Notes under the pieces: generated by a model
Told to the model about the DNA's origin: nothing
Seen by the model: the letters and a program-made list of their open reading frames with translations, nothing else
The model's database searches: none
Source: Actimicrobium antarcticum
GTDB taxonomy: Bacteria; Pseudomonadota; Gammaproteobacteria; Burkholderiales; Burkholderiaceae_D
Reading direction: 5' to 3'
Assembly (NCBI RefSeq): GCF_039536745.1
Contig: NZ_BAAAZE010000007.1
Span: 62,001 to 126,000, forward strand
Length of the DNA stretch: 64,000 nt
Shown: positions 37,646-46,567 of the stretch, one piece after another
Numbering within the stretch: position 1 is the stretch's first letter
How the letters are laid out: each line of letters opens with the position of its first letter
Made by a program: the position numbers and the translations under genes

Positions 37646-38514
37646 GGCGGCTCCAGAGGCGGTTCAGAAGCGGATGGCGATGCAGGTTCGGTACAAAAGG
37701 CGCTGCCGCAATCCGGTGCGGGGCCTGCGGGTGATCGCGGATTGCCTGGATCGGTCGGTGGCACGCCATGGATGGGACCGGATGTCGAGAAGCTGCTTCC
37801 TTCGATCGCATCCGATTGCATCTGCAGCGTGACGTGGGTGACGACAGGGATGCGGCCGGCTTTGATCAGGGCAGACGCGGCCGGATCGGCACCGTTGTCC
37901 AGCCAGCGCAGATAGCGGGTGTAGATCTGGCCCACGAGCGGCACTTGCGGCCGATAGCCCATCGTGATGCGCAGCTTCAGCAGATTGGCGTCCTGGATGT
38001 TCTGGCCGGATTGCGGCATGACGATGCTGGCTGGCTTGAACGCCTGTCCGCTGTTCGGGATGACGTGCCTGCCGCCTTGCAAGCCGTAGCGTGCCTGCAA
38101 GATCGGGCTGTTGAAATCGGTAAAACTTTCAGAGGTGGGATTGAGGATGTCGATGCGGGCGTTGGCCTGAACGTCGCTCAATGCGCGTGCGAACGCGGCC
38201 TGCAGCATGGCGGGATTGGTACCGCCGCCATAAATCGGGACGAGTGCAGCAGCGTAGGCTTGTTCGATGCTGGTCAGGCTGGCGTTGGTGACACTGCCGG
38301 CGCGAGCGGCCATGAAACTTGCATGGTTGTACTGGTTTTTTGCAAAGTACAGCAGGCCGTATTGCAGTATCGACAGACCCATCATCACCAGCAGCGGGCC
38401 GATCACCGTGAATTCGATGACGGCCGAGCCTTGCTGCTTGCAGACGGTCTGAATAGGTACGCTGATAGTTGTTGGGATCATTGGACTTGGCAGGTTGGAA
38501 CCGACAGCAGCCAT
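37636..38514 (-). CDS. TadE-like pseudopilin protein
   Basis: 292 residues with an alternative start at 38481. After a short cytoplasmic part comes GSAVIEFTVIGPLLVMMGL, with the Glu and hydrophobic helix of TadE/TadG-like pseudopilins (about residues 30-55). The periplasmic part has no cysteine-rich or known catalytic motif until a Pro/Ser-rich tail (about 250-292). No Tad ATPase, secretin or prepilin peptidase gene is nearby. It overlaps the HINT toxin gene by 10 bp, so the two are made together. A link to toxin export is inferred from that coupling alone. Confidence 0.75.
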   Translation of the reverse strand: MAAVGSNLPSPMIPTTISVPIQTVCKQQGSAVIEFTVIGPLLVMMGLSILQYGLLYFAKNQYNHASFMAARAGSVTNASLTSIEQAYAAALVPIYGGGTNPAMLQAAFARALSDVQANARIDILNPTSESFTDFNSPILQARYGLQGGRHVIPNSGQAFKPASIVMPQSGQNIQDANLLKLRITMGYRPQVPLVGQIYTRYLRWLDNGADPAASALIKAGRIPVVTHVTLQMQSDAIEGSSFSTSGPIHGVPPTDPGNPRSPAGPAPDCGSAFCTEPASPSASEPPLEPPCF

Positions 38515-38983
38515 CGCTGCTGATAGTTACAAGATACTGTCCGCGACTTGCCGGAATCACCATGATCGTGACAGGGCGCACTACCGAATGCTTTCCGGAA
38601 GCGACAATGTGAACAAAAAGCCAAGCGCCACGCACTCGGCTAAGCCAACTTCAGCCTGGCCACACGCATCGGGATAGCGCAACCGTTCCTGACGCGCCAG
38701 ACCGGGTAATGCGCCAGCTGGTTTTGTTGTCAGCGCTTCGGTAACGTCCGGCCCGCATAACCGAGACGACTCCCGCCACAAGGCGCAGACACGATTGAAA
38801 GAAATACTGCGTGCCTATCGTGTAAGGTGCAGGAAAGGTAACTCGGTCATCATGCCGGCACACGCAAGTTGGAGGAACTGCAACACGTCAGCAGAAGTTT
38901 CTTCCAAGGAAATTCACGCCCCATCATCATAAAAAAGCCGCACTTCCAGACCAACGGAAAGCGGCGCACCGTCAGGAGACAGC
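38515..38983. other. Divergent intergenic region without recognised gene
   Basis: It separates the TadE-toxin operon from the CoA-transferase gene. Short frames exist on both strands but none has a family signature. AGGAGA precedes the CoA-transferase ATG at 38984. No hrp box was found. Confidence 0.5.
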
Positions 38984-40279
38984 ATGTCCGCACAAGCAAG
39001 CTACAACAGCAAGCGCACGACCGCCGATGAGGCCATCCGGCTGGTTCGCAATGGCGATTCCATCATCGTTCCGACCGGCGTGGGCGAGCCACCGACCTTG
39101 CTGACGGCGCTGTCGGAACATCGGCGTGACTTTCAGGGCGTGAAGGTGCTGCAGATTCTGGCGGTACGCAAATACGGCTATTTTGATCCCGAGACCGCCG
39201 AGAACGTGCAGCATTCGGCACTGTTCTTCGGACCCGCGTCGCGTCCGGGCGGCCAGGCTGGCTGGGTGGATTACATCCCGAATTATTTTTCCGAAATTCC
39301 GGTGATGATCCGGCAGGGGCTGATCGCTGCCGACGTGGTGTTTGCCATCGCCTCGCCGATGGATGCCCATGGTTATTTCTCGATCAGCCTCGGTACCGAT
39401 TACACGATGGCAGCGATCTCCAGAGCGCGTGTGGTGGTGCTGGAAGTCAATCCGCATGTGCCGTTTGCGAACGGCAATTGCCATATCCATATTTCCAAAG
39501 TCACTGCGCTGGTGGAAAGCGACGAAGCACTGGCCGAAGTGGGCATGCCGGTCATTGGTCCGGTACAGCAGGCGATCGGCAGTTATGTGGCCGACCTGAT
39601 CGAGGATGGCTCGACACTGCAGATCGGTTACGGCGGAATTCCGGACGCGGTAGTGATGCAACTCAGTAAAAAGAAAAACCTTGGCATCCATTCCGAAATG
39701 ATCGGTGACGGCATCCTGTCACTGGTCGAATGCGGTGCGGTCGATTGCAGCAAGAAGACCTACCTGCACGGAAAAATCGTCGGTACCTTCGTGCTCGGTT
39801 CGCGCAAGCTGTACCAGTTCATCGACCGCAACCCCATGGTCGAGATGCATCCATCCGACTTCACCAATGATCCCTACCTGGCCGGCCAGAACAACAAGCT
39901 CGCCGCCATCAACGCCACGCTGCAGGTCGACCTGCTCGGCCAGTGCGGCTCCGAAAGCCTGGCCAGCCTGCCGTATTCCGGCACTGGCGGGCAGTCGGAT
40001 TTTGTGCGGGCAGCCAACCGTTCCGAAGGTGGCAAGGCCTTCATCGTGGTGCCTGCCACGGCGAAGAACGACACCATTTCACGGATCTCGGCAACCCTGC
40101 CGGAGGGCACCCATATCAGCACCAGCAAGAACGATGTGAACTACGTCGTCACCGAATTTGGCGTCGCGCAACTGCGTGGCAAATCCGCCAGGCAGCGTGC
40201 ACGTGAAATGATCGCGATTGCGCATCCGGACTTCCGCGGAGAACTGACGCTGGCGGCGAAGAAGATGGGCTTGTTGTAG
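38984..40279 (+). CDS. Acetyl-CoA hydrolase/transferase family protein (class I CoA-transferase)
   Basis: 431 residues. Two CoA-transferase halves are visible; the second has GIHSEMIGDG, whose Glu is the probable catalytic residue. The motif GYGGIPDAVV precedes it, and SGTGGQSDFVRAA and EFGVAQLRGKSARQRA are typical of the 4-hydroxybutyrate/acetate CoA-transferase group. It would move CoA between acyl groups in the cytosol. A Shine-Dalgarno (AGGAGA) is 5-6 bases before the ATG. Stands alone. Substrate specificity cannot be assigned. Confidence 0.88.
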   Translation: MSAQASYNSKRTTADEAIRLVRNGDSIIVPTGVGEPPTLLTALSEHRRDFQGVKVLQILAVRKYGYFDPETAENVQHSALFFGPASRPGGQAGWVDYIPNYFSEIPVMIRQGLIAADVVFAIASPMDAHGYFSISLGTDYTMAAISRARVVVLEVNPHVPFANGNCHIHISKVTALVESDEALAEVGMPVIGPVQQAIGSYVADLIEDGSTLQIGYGGIPDAVVMQLSKKKNLGIHSEMIGDGILSLVECGAVDCSKKTYLHGKIVGTFVLGSRKLYQFIDRNPMVEMHPSDFTNDPYLAGQNNKLAAINATLQVDLLGQCGSESLASLPYSGTGGQSDFVRAANRSEGGKAFIVVPATAKNDTISRISATLPEGTHISTSKNDVNYVVTEFGVAQLRGKSARQRAREMIAIAHPDFRGELTLAAKKMGLL

Positions 40280-40311
40280 GCGTTGTGACAGGTCACCGTT
40301 GACAAACCAAC

Positions 40312-40347
40312 CCGCTGACCGGCGTTCGCTTCCGAACGCCGGTCAGC
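40312..40347 (+). terminator. Perfect 16-bp hairpin after the CoA-transferase gene
   Basis: A 16-bp stem starting CGCTGACCGGCG with a CTTC loop, 32 bp past the stop codon. No T-tract follows, so it may be an mRNA-end stabiliser instead of an intrinsic terminator. Confidence 0.45.
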
Positions 40348-40788
40348 GGATGCCAACTTATGCCCACATTGTGTGAATAACATTGTGCATAACCCTGTGC
40401 ACCTCGTCCGCAGGCCAGTAACCATGCCGGATTTTAGCTGTGCCCGTTTTTTACGCAAGCGTTGGGAATCTCGCGGTAGCTGAGTTCATATCTCGCTACA
40501 AGGCACGGCAAACCAAGGCTCCAGGTGTTCCAATCGCCCTCTGCACGAAATCGCGGCCGCCGAAGTTGCACGCCTGCATGGTGACTGAACTTGCTGCCGG
40601 GCGCTGCCCCCGATAGCGTCGTCGTTTGTTTTCGCGGCAGGAACCGCGGCGCCGCGCGATGGCCCATGGGTCCGACAATCCCGGGGAGTCTTTACAGGAA
40701 CATGGATAAGAATTTCTCTGCTTTTTAAAAAGCGATTTAGTCGTTATGGTGAGCGCGTGTTTCACTTGCGCCCAATGGAGACAATTCC

Positions 40789-40935
40789 ATGCGGAAGATT
40801 GTTGAATCCCGCGCCGACGGCAACCAGACAAGCGACTGGTCCATCATGCGGTTTCGATCAGTTCGTGCGCCGGGCATCTTCACACCGTCGCCTGCACAAA
40901 GTCGCGGTGGCCGTCCGCAAGGGGAACCGATTTAA
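40789..40935 (+). CDS. Possible 48-residue small protein
   Basis: ATG 40789 with GGAG seven bases upstream. The product is basic (MRKIVESRADGNQ start) with no membrane helix. No homologue recognised and no supporting context, so this is speculative. Confidence 0.25.
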   Translation: MRKIVESRADGNQTSDWSIMRFRSVRAPGIFTPSPAQSRGGRPQGEPI

Positions 40936-41060
40936 CAGGATCACATCAATGCTTTGTCGCGCATCAGGATGCACGTTGATGTGCTCTACCAGGATCGCGA
41001 AATCGTCCGAGGAATGAACCGCGAACAACGATTGCCAACAAACAACGATGGGGTAAGCAC

Positions 41061-42140
41061 ATGAGCTTTGTTATGTTCGCGATCGGCCTGGTCGCTCTGA
41101 TAGTCGGGGCGCAGTTTTTGGTGCGTGGCGCGTCGAAACTCGCGCTGTCATTTGGTATTTCGCCGCTGGTGCTGGGACTCACCGTGGTTGCTTTCGGTAC
41201 CAGCGCGCCGGAATTGGCAGTATCGGTCCGTGCAGCGTGGGGCGGTCAGGTCGATATCGCGATGGGCAATGTCGTCGGCAGCAATATCTTCAACATCCTG
41301 TTCATTCTGGGCGTATCGGCACTGATCACGCCGCTGGTGGTGGCGCCACAACTGATACGTCAGGAAGTACCGGTCATGCTGGGTGCTTCGTTACTGCTGT
41401 TTGCGCTGGCTCTGGATGGCGGTATCGGTCGCATGGACGGCGCGTTGCTGTTCGGCCTGCTGGTCATGTACATCGTATTTCTGATTAGACAAAGCCGCGC
41501 GGAAAGCAAGGCAACCCAGGACGAATACGCGCGGGAATTCGCTGCGCCGGTTGTCGACGGATGGGATCGCCACTGGAGCATGCAACTCATGCTGATCGCC
41601 GGCGGACTGGTCTTGCTTGTGCTGGGCTCAACGTGGCTGGTGGACGCTGCGGTGACATTCGCCAGAGCGCTAGGTCTGAGCGAAATGGTGATCGGCTTGA
41701 CCATCGTCGCCTTCGGGACTTCTCTGCCCGAGGTCGCCACCTCACTGGTGGCTGCCCTGCGTGGTGACCGCGATATCGCCGTCGGCAACGTCATCGGCAG
41801 CAACACGTTCAATATCCTCGGCGTGCTTGGTGTGTCGAGTCTGGTGGCGCCAGCAGAACTGCCGGTGGCGCAGGCCATGTTGAGCTTCGACATGCTGGTC
41901 ATGATCGCCGTGGCCCTGGCCTGTCTGCCGATCTTCTTTACTGGTCACGAAATCTCGCGTTGGGAAGGTGCGCTGTTCTTGGGATACTACGTGGTGTATA
42001 TGTCCTTTCTGCTTCTTGCAGCACAACAGCACGACGCCGTGGCGACCTATGGCCCGGTAATGCTGACGGTCGTGCTGCCGCTGACAGCGCTAACACTTGC
42101 CGTGCTCGCCGCCCGCCATTGGCGGGGCCGGCATCGCTGA
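41061..42140 (+). CDS. Calcium/sodium antiporter (CaCA family, YrbG-like)
   Basis: 359 residues with about ten membrane helices in two inverted halves. Both alpha-repeats are visible: GLTVVAFGTSAPELAVS with GNVVGSNIFNIL in the first, and GLTIVAFGTSLPEVATS with GNVIGSNTFNILG in the second. The conserved acidic residues (Glu in SAPEL and SLPEV) that bind cation are present. It is an inner-membrane exchanger of Ca2+ for Na+ or H+. No cotranscribed partner. Confidence 0.95.
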   Translation: MSFVMFAIGLVALIVGAQFLVRGASKLALSFGISPLVLGLTVVAFGTSAPELAVSVRAAWGGQVDIAMGNVVGSNIFNILFILGVSALITPLVVAPQLIRQEVPVMLGASLLLFALALDGGIGRMDGALLFGLLVMYIVFLIRQSRAESKATQDEYAREFAAPVVDGWDRHWSMQLMLIAGGLVLLVLGSTWLVDAAVTFARALGLSEMVIGLTIVAFGTSLPEVATSLVAALRGDRDIAVGNVIGSNTFNILGVLGVSSLVAPAELPVAQAMLSFDMLVMIAVALACLPIFFTGHEISRWEGALFLGYYVVYMSFLLLAAQQHDAVATYGPVMLTVVLPLTALTLAVLAARHWRGRHR

Positions 42141-42402
42141 AAAATCACGGGCTTGGCGTGCTTGCAGGTGATCGATCCAAGGCCGGGCAGACGCACTTGG
42201 CTCTGGGTCGGAATGGAAAATCAAACCCGACTGGCGGCTGCTGTATGGTCATCTCTGGCGCACTGCAAATTCCACTTATCTTCGCCCTGATTGACCTATC
42301 CGGTTGCCAATGCTGCTATATCTAGTAGATTCCTTGTAGATTCAGGAAAAGCCGTTCTGTTGTGGCAGGTGACGAAGCAGATCCTGCATAGGAGATCAAA
42401 CC

Positions 42403-42813
42403 ATGATGACCAGGTCGAACGTTTTCGGTTGTTTGCTTGTATTGTCCGGACTATCTTCGATGGCGCAAGCGCAGGGTGTCACAAAGCCGCAGCTGCTCCT
42501 GAAGGAGCTTGTGCCGGGCATGCCCAAAGGCGACCGGCAAGAGGTCAGCGTACTGACGGCGAGTTTCAAACCGGGCGACAAGACGGTTTTCCACACCCAT
42601 CGCTTTCCGGTGGTGGTGTACGTCCTCGAAGGCACATTCACGTTGGAACTTGAGGGACGCGCGCCGATCACGGTGAAAGCCGGTGAGGCGATGGTGGAAC
42701 CTGCGAATGTAAAGATGACCGGTTTTAATCGCAGTGCAACCGAGCCACTACGCGTGGTAATTGTCTACTCCAGCGATCCGGCGATGCCATTCCTTGATGC
42801 GCTGGACAAGTGA
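42403..42813 (+). CDS. Secreted cupin-domain protein
   Basis: 136 residues with a signal peptide (cleavage about residue 23, AQAQ) and a single cupin barrel. The first metal motif is HTHRFPVVVYVLEGTFTLE (two His and a Glu); the second cupin motif (GEAMVEPANVKM) lacks the usual His. Probably a periplasmic protein with metal-dependent binding or minor catalytic activity. No specific function can be assigned. Confidence 0.8.
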   Translation: MMTRSNVFGCLLVLSGLSSMAQAQGVTKPQLLLKELVPGMPKGDRQEVSVLTASFKPGDKTVFHTHRFPVVVYVLEGTFTLELEGRAPITVKAGEAMVEPANVKMTGFNRSATEPLRVVIVYSSDPAMPFLDALDK

Positions 42814-42902
42814 TTGCAGCGCGCCGGCGTAAATGGAAACATGTACCTCGTAACGTTTTGCAATGATGCGATACCAAGGCAACACAGCAACGCACTGAAA
42901 AA

Positions 42903-43088
42903 TTACCTTAAGGAAATATTAAGTCGCTTAGCCTCGGGGCGCTTTGCCAGATCAAAAAGCAATTCACTCTCGTTAATAGACGAAATGCAAAGGGACGCCA
43001 TGGGCAAGGCCACGATGCGCCGGGAAACGGCAGGATGCGCCCTGATCAAGTGACTCGCCGTGTTGGTGTCTAGCATGTAACTTTTCAC
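42903..43088 (-). pseudogene. vapC: Truncated VapC PIN-domain toxin
   Basis: Only the N-terminal 61 residues remain. The first catalytic acidic residue is in MLDTNTASHLI and the second in SINESELLF. The sequence then departs from the family after PEAKRL and reaches a stop at 42903. Full VapC is about 130 residues, so the third and fourth acidic positions are missing and the RNase should be inactive. GTG 43088 overlaps the antitoxin stop codon. Confidence 0.75.
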
Positions 43089-43345
43089 TCGCTCCACGCC
43101 TCAAAGGGATCGCGATTTTGCGTTCCCTGATGACGCTCCTTCTTGCCCGGAAAATCGGCTGTTACTGCGCCGTTGTCGAGCGCGGAGAAAAAACTATCCC
43201 AGGTGGCTGGCCTGCGCGACAAAATCACATCCCCTGTTTCCGGGTCTTGACGTATGAAAACTTCTTTTGCATCGAAGCGATACGCGACGGACAAACGTAC
43301 CGCTTGGCTGCGACCGTTGGTGAATGGTTTGGCGACTTGGCTAAT
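43085..43345 (-). pseudogene. vapB: VapB-type antitoxin with non-canonical ATT start
   Basis: An 86-residue frame reads SQVAKPFTNGRSQAVRL, then FIRQDPETGDVILSRRP, the AbrB-fold and C-terminal toxin-binding parts of VapB. There is no ATG, GTG or TTG before the conserved region. The position where homologues have ATG is ATT (43345-43343), five bases after a GAGGGG ribosome site. Translation could begin at ATT weakly, at an internal TTG (43294), or not at all. The toxin gene downstream is truncated, so this looks like a decaying toxin-antitoxin locus. Confidence 0.7.
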
Positions 43346-43650
43346 GGCTTCCCCTCTTTAACTCCGATAGATACCAAGGCATGGGCAATGGCATGGGATA
43401 TATCAAGGCATATCCCTCATCAGGCCGATGACCTCGGACCGCCGCCCCACCAATAACCGCCGCCGCATTTTCCTGGCACTGATGGCTGCCAATAACAACT
43501 GCCGGTGCCGGCAAGGTCGCAGTCGAAGCGCCCGGCGGGGGACGGTTCTGCAATCCCGTAGCGAAAACATATATGCTGTAACGCACCGGGTGATGCGTGT
43601 CGCTCGCTGCCCCTGACCGGCAATCGGCTCGACCGTTCGCCGCTGCTCGC
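43346..43650. other. Intergenic, no recognised gene
   Basis: It lies between the antitoxin and the 3' end of the effector candidate. Several frames are open, including one with Trp/Gly/Cys-rich ends, but none has a ribosome site or family signature. Confidence 0.4.
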
Positions 43651-44805
43651 TCAGGAGAAAGCCCGCGAGGTATCCGAACTCCCTGCTTCATCCTCAAGCA
43701 TTTTTTGCTCGACCAGTTTCATGATGCGCATCTGATGATCGATGCTGATGTCATGCAGGTAGGAATTGATTCCCAGATGTTTGCCACGATGGTTATCGAT
43801 CACCACCGATTTTTTTGAGCGCATGAAATTCTCCAGCGTCATCACGCGCCCCTTGCCATCCTGAATGCGCATCTGAAGATCTGCCCCGGAAGTGTCGGTC
43901 ACAAACGCCGTCTTCTGCGCCGTGAAGCATAACTCCTCCGGCATTCTGAACAGCTGAAAATTACGCACGTCGGCTGCAGGCGATGCAATTCGGAGGCGAC
44001 TTTGCGATGGGGCGACTTTCTCGGGGATGATTTTGGCGTTGATCTTGTCGATCAGGTTGTCGATCGTGAAGGCACGGCAAAGTACTTCGAACGCATCCGT
44101 GATGCACGACTGCGAATCCACCTGTCGGGTGCCAGCGTTCAGCAAGACTTTGCAATCAGGAAAAAATTGTCCGACAGCGCGATACGCCCTGGTCATCGAA
44201 CCCGAGGTCGAATCAAATACAAGTACATGATTGATGTCATTCTGGCGCACAAAAAGTACCGGACAGGCATGCTGCTGGCCAAGAGTGAGGATCACGCCGA
44301 CAGGCCGGGCTTGATCGAAAACATCGGCGCGGATGGTTTTGCTGAAGCTCTCGAAACGCTTGACCATGCTGTCCTGCGGCGCATTGGATGATTGCTGATC
44401 CACGACGCGCAGCGCATGTCCGGTGCGGGCAACGAAGTCCTCGACCAGTAGCGTCAGCCCCTTCGGTGTCGGTTGGCAAATCGTCGGCTCCACCATCATG
44501 TGGTTAATGTTTTTTCGGTAGCCTGAGGCGATTTCGCGGAAGTAGTCGGCATATTTTTCGGGGTCCTCTTTGGGCTTGTCCTGACGCATGCCCCATGGAC
44601 CGTTTGCCTCATGCGGATCAAGTGCAGGGAGCCGGGTTGGCGCCGTGTCGGTTGGGCGATCCGGACCGGCAGGGCGAGTTCGCGGACCCGCACCCGGGAA
44701 GGTCGGCGTCGCGTCAAGAGCAAACAGCGATCGCGGTGATGTCGGCGGGCTTGATGCGAGCGGAAACTGGATTTGCGAACTGGAGGCGCGACGTAACGTG
44801 TTCAT
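43651..44805 (-). CDS. Candidate type III effector, YopJ/CE-clan cysteine protease or acetyltransferase-like
   Basis: 384 residues from ATG 44805 (ATG 44850 is possible). The N-terminal 70 residues are Ser/Pro-rich and unstructured, as in type III export signals. The core resembles the CE clan (YopJ/Ulp1): His193 in INHVLVFDS, Asp198, Gln228, and Cys234 in RQVDSQSCITDAFEVL, with the same Q-x5-C spacing as YopJ (QRSSSEC). A catalytic triad is therefore plausible. A perfect hrp box lies at 44936-44963. It has no adjacent chaperone gene. The assignment to YopJ is by motif only, and overall similarity looks distant. Confidence 0.65.
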   Translation of the reverse strand: MNTLRRASSSQIQFPLASSPPTSPRSLFALDATPTFPGAGPRTRPAGPDRPTDTAPTRLPALDPHEANGPWGMRQDKPKEDPEKYADYFREIASGYRKNINHMMVEPTICQPTPKGLTLLVEDFVARTGHALRVVDQQSSNAPQDSMVKRFESFSKTIRADVFDQARPVGVILTLGQQHACPVLFVRQNDINHVLVFDSTSGSMTRAYRAVGQFFPDCKVLLNAGTRQVDSQSCITDAFEVLCRAFTIDNLIDKINAKIIPEKVAPSQSRLRIASPAADVRNFQLFRMPEELCFTAQKTAFVTDTSGADLQMRIQDGKGRVMTLENFMRSKKSVVIDNHRGKHLGINSYLHDISIDHQMRIMKLVEQKMLEDEAGSSDTSRAFS

Positions 44806-44935
44806 TGGTGGATTAACCTGTGTTGACCATGTCGATGGCCGGGCAGTCATGACGGCCCGGAAACACCATGACGCGGCAGGTCTGCGGAGCGACGTGCGAC
44901 CTCCGCAGGACGCCAAGCCACGCCTCGGCTCACAC

Positions 44936-44963
44936 TAAGTGGCAACGGCGCTCGGTTGGTTCC
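44936..44963 (-). promoter_or_regulatory. Perfect hrp box (HrpL promoter)
   Basis: On the minus strand: GGAACC, 15 bp, CCACTTA, matching the HrpL consensus GGAACC-N15/16-CCACNNA exactly. It lies about 130 bp before the effector start codon at 44805. Confidence 0.8.
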
Positions 44964-45033
44964 ACGCACTGACAGCGCCGGCAACGGCTGATGACGTCGC
45001 TGTCAGTGCGGACCATCCATCATTACTTCAGGG

Positions 45034-46047
45034 TCATCGCGCGCACTGCAAAGCCTGCCAGAGCGCGGCGCCGTCCCATGATCCGCTCTCCCCACGTTCA
45101 GTTTGATGCACCAGATCCACCAGTAACTGATTGGCCGGCACCGTCCGCCCGAGCGACGCTGCCAGCGCCACCACCGCGCCGTTGAGGTAGTCGATTTCGG
45201 TACGTCGCCCGGCCTGCAGGTCTTCCCACATCGATGAACGTGCCTCGGGGTCGATGCGCAGCATTTGCGCCGCGATCCGTTTGAACAGCCAGTTCGGCAA
45301 GCGCAACAGCAACGGCAACTTGCGCGGCGGGATTTTTGCGACCTGCGCCGGCACGATGCCGGCGGCGTCCAGCGTGACCAGGGCCTCATCGACCAGCAGT
45401 GCCAGGCAGCGTCGCCAGGCGCGTTGCGACAACTGAGTTTTGAGTGGCAGGCCGGACAGCGCATTGAGCGGATTGTTCAGGTTCAGCAGCAATTTTCCCC
45501 ACTGGACCGCCACAAAATCGGCGCGTTCGAGCAATGGCAGGCCGGCTTTGGCAAAGTGCGCGAGCCAGGGCGATAACTGAGGCGAAGCCTCCACCATCAG
45601 TTCGCCCTGCGTGCCGCGATGCAGACGACCATCCGGGGTTTGCACGACGTTGAAGGGCACCATGCCGCCCAGCACCTGCCAGCCGGGCAACTGGCGACGC
45701 AGCGCTTCGGTGTTGCCGACGCCATTCTGCAAACTCAGCACGACGGACGATGGCCGGGCATGTTGCAGGATGGTTTGCGCGGCCTGTTCGGTGTCACTGC
45801 TTTTGACGGTCAGCAAAATCAGGTCTGCCTCGGTCAGGACTTGCGGGTCGAGCCGGTATGGCACCTGACCGGCGTCGAGATCGATGCGGCGCTGCTGCAA
45901 ATCGGTGAGTACCAGACCGTGCCGGAGGATGCGTTGCTGCATGCGTTCACGTCCGAGCAGCATCACATCGGCACCGGCATGCAACAGCGCCCCGCCGACA
46001 TACGCACCGACCGAACCACTCCCGAAGACCACGATGCGCGGACTCAT
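45034..46047 (-). CDS. panE: 2-dehydropantoate 2-reductase (ketopantoate reductase)
   Basis: 337 residues of the ApbA/PanE family. The Rossmann N-terminus has VVFGSGSVGAYVGG, followed by the conserved LTVKSSDTEQAA segment and LQNGVGN. The C-terminal helical domain has the Lys of KLLLNLNNPLNAL. It reduces ketopantoate to pantoate with NADPH in pantothenate/CoA synthesis; several paralogues per genome act on other 2-oxoacids. It is followed upstream by the DUF962 gene (10-bp gap), so they may be cotranscribed. Confidence 0.85.
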   Translation of the reverse strand: MSPRIVVFGSGSVGAYVGGALLHAGADVMLLGRERMQQRILRHGLVLTDLQQRRIDLDAGQVPYRLDPQVLTEADLILLTVKSSDTEQAAQTILQHARPSSVVLSLQNGVGNTEALRRQLPGWQVLGGMVPFNVVQTPDGRLHRGTQGELMVEASPQLSPWLAHFAKAGLPLLERADFVAVQWGKLLLNLNNPLNALSGLPLKTQLSQRAWRRCLALLVDEALVTLDAAGIVPAQVAKIPPRKLPLLLRLPNWLFKRIAAQMLRIDPEARSSMWEDLQAGRRTEIDYLNGAVVALAASLGRTVPANQLLVDLVHQTERGESGSWDGAALWQALQCAR

Positions 46048-46057
46048 GCGGCCGCGA

Positions 46058-46507
46058 TCAATACGTCACCTGCAGGCGGCGATACAGGATACCGAGCACG
46101 AACAGCGGCCCGATCAGCAGAAAGCGCACGTCATCAAAAAAGGACGGCTTCTTGCCCTCGATTTTGTGACCGATGAACTGGCCGATCCAGGCCACCACGA
46201 ATACCGCCAGCGATATCGTCAGCCGCTGCGCCGGTGGCAACATGGCAATCACGCCCAGCATCGCGGCCGACATCAGCAACATGCCCAGCGCCAGCGGCAG
46301 CGACAACCGTACGTAATACGCCAGCGACAGCAGCACCACGCCCAGCGCTGCCAGCGGATGCAACGACCAGAGCATCCCGAGCATCGACAGCACAATCGCC
46401 GGCACGCAGACACAGTGGATCAGTTCATTGGCAGGATGCAGATGGCTTTCGGAGTACGTCGATATCAGCGTATCGATGCTGCGCGTGGAACGGAATTGCT
46501 CGGTCAT
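46058..46507 (-). CDS. DUF962/Mpo1-like membrane protein
   Basis: 149 residues. A short N-terminus (STYSESHLHPANELIH) with conserved His residues precedes four membrane helices and ends with GHKIEGKKPSFFDDVRFLLIGPLF. This is the DUF962/YGL010w-like signature. Yeast Mpo1 is an iron-dependent dioxygenase of 2-hydroxy fatty acids, for which the His residues are essential. The same function here is inference. GGAG is at the proper distance before the ATG. Confidence 0.85.
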   Translation of the reverse strand: MTEQFRSTRSIDTLISTYSESHLHPANELIHCVCVPAIVLSMLGMLWSLHPLAALGVVLLSLAYYVRLSLPLALGMLLMSAAMLGVIAMLPPAQRLTISLAVFVVAWIGQFIGHKIEGKKPSFFDDVRFLLIGPLFVLGILYRRLQVTY

Positions 46508-46567
46508 GTAATCTCCATCGAATAATTTTTTTTATGGTGCGCGTCGTGCATTTGCCGTGGGCGTACT

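Larger units (their letters stand above)
40280..41060. other. Intergenic stretch between CoA-transferase and exchanger genes
   Basis: It holds a perfect 16-bp hairpin (40312-40347) and one small ORF (40789-40935). The remaining frames on both strands have no family signature and look like chance ORFs. Confidence 0.5.

Noticed and set aside
37636..38514. Tad pilus or type II-like secretion locus
   Set aside because: Only one TadE-like gene is present; no ATPase, secretin, TadB/TadC or prepilin peptidase gene lies in the window.
40496..40831. Minus-strand ORF between the CoA-transferase and exchanger genes
   Set aside because: Arg/Ser-rich product without family signature or ribosome site; overlaps a region with a better, though weak, plus-strand ORF.
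42814..43053. Plus-strand ORF after the cupin gene
   Set aside because: It is antisense to the truncated vapC, which has recognisable PIN-domain motifs, and has no ribosome site.
43341..43697. Minus-strand ORFs with Trp/Gly/Cys-rich ends (YWWGGG) as a possible small peptide precursor
   Set aside because: No ribosome site, no processing or export genes nearby, and the frame overlaps the vapB start region.
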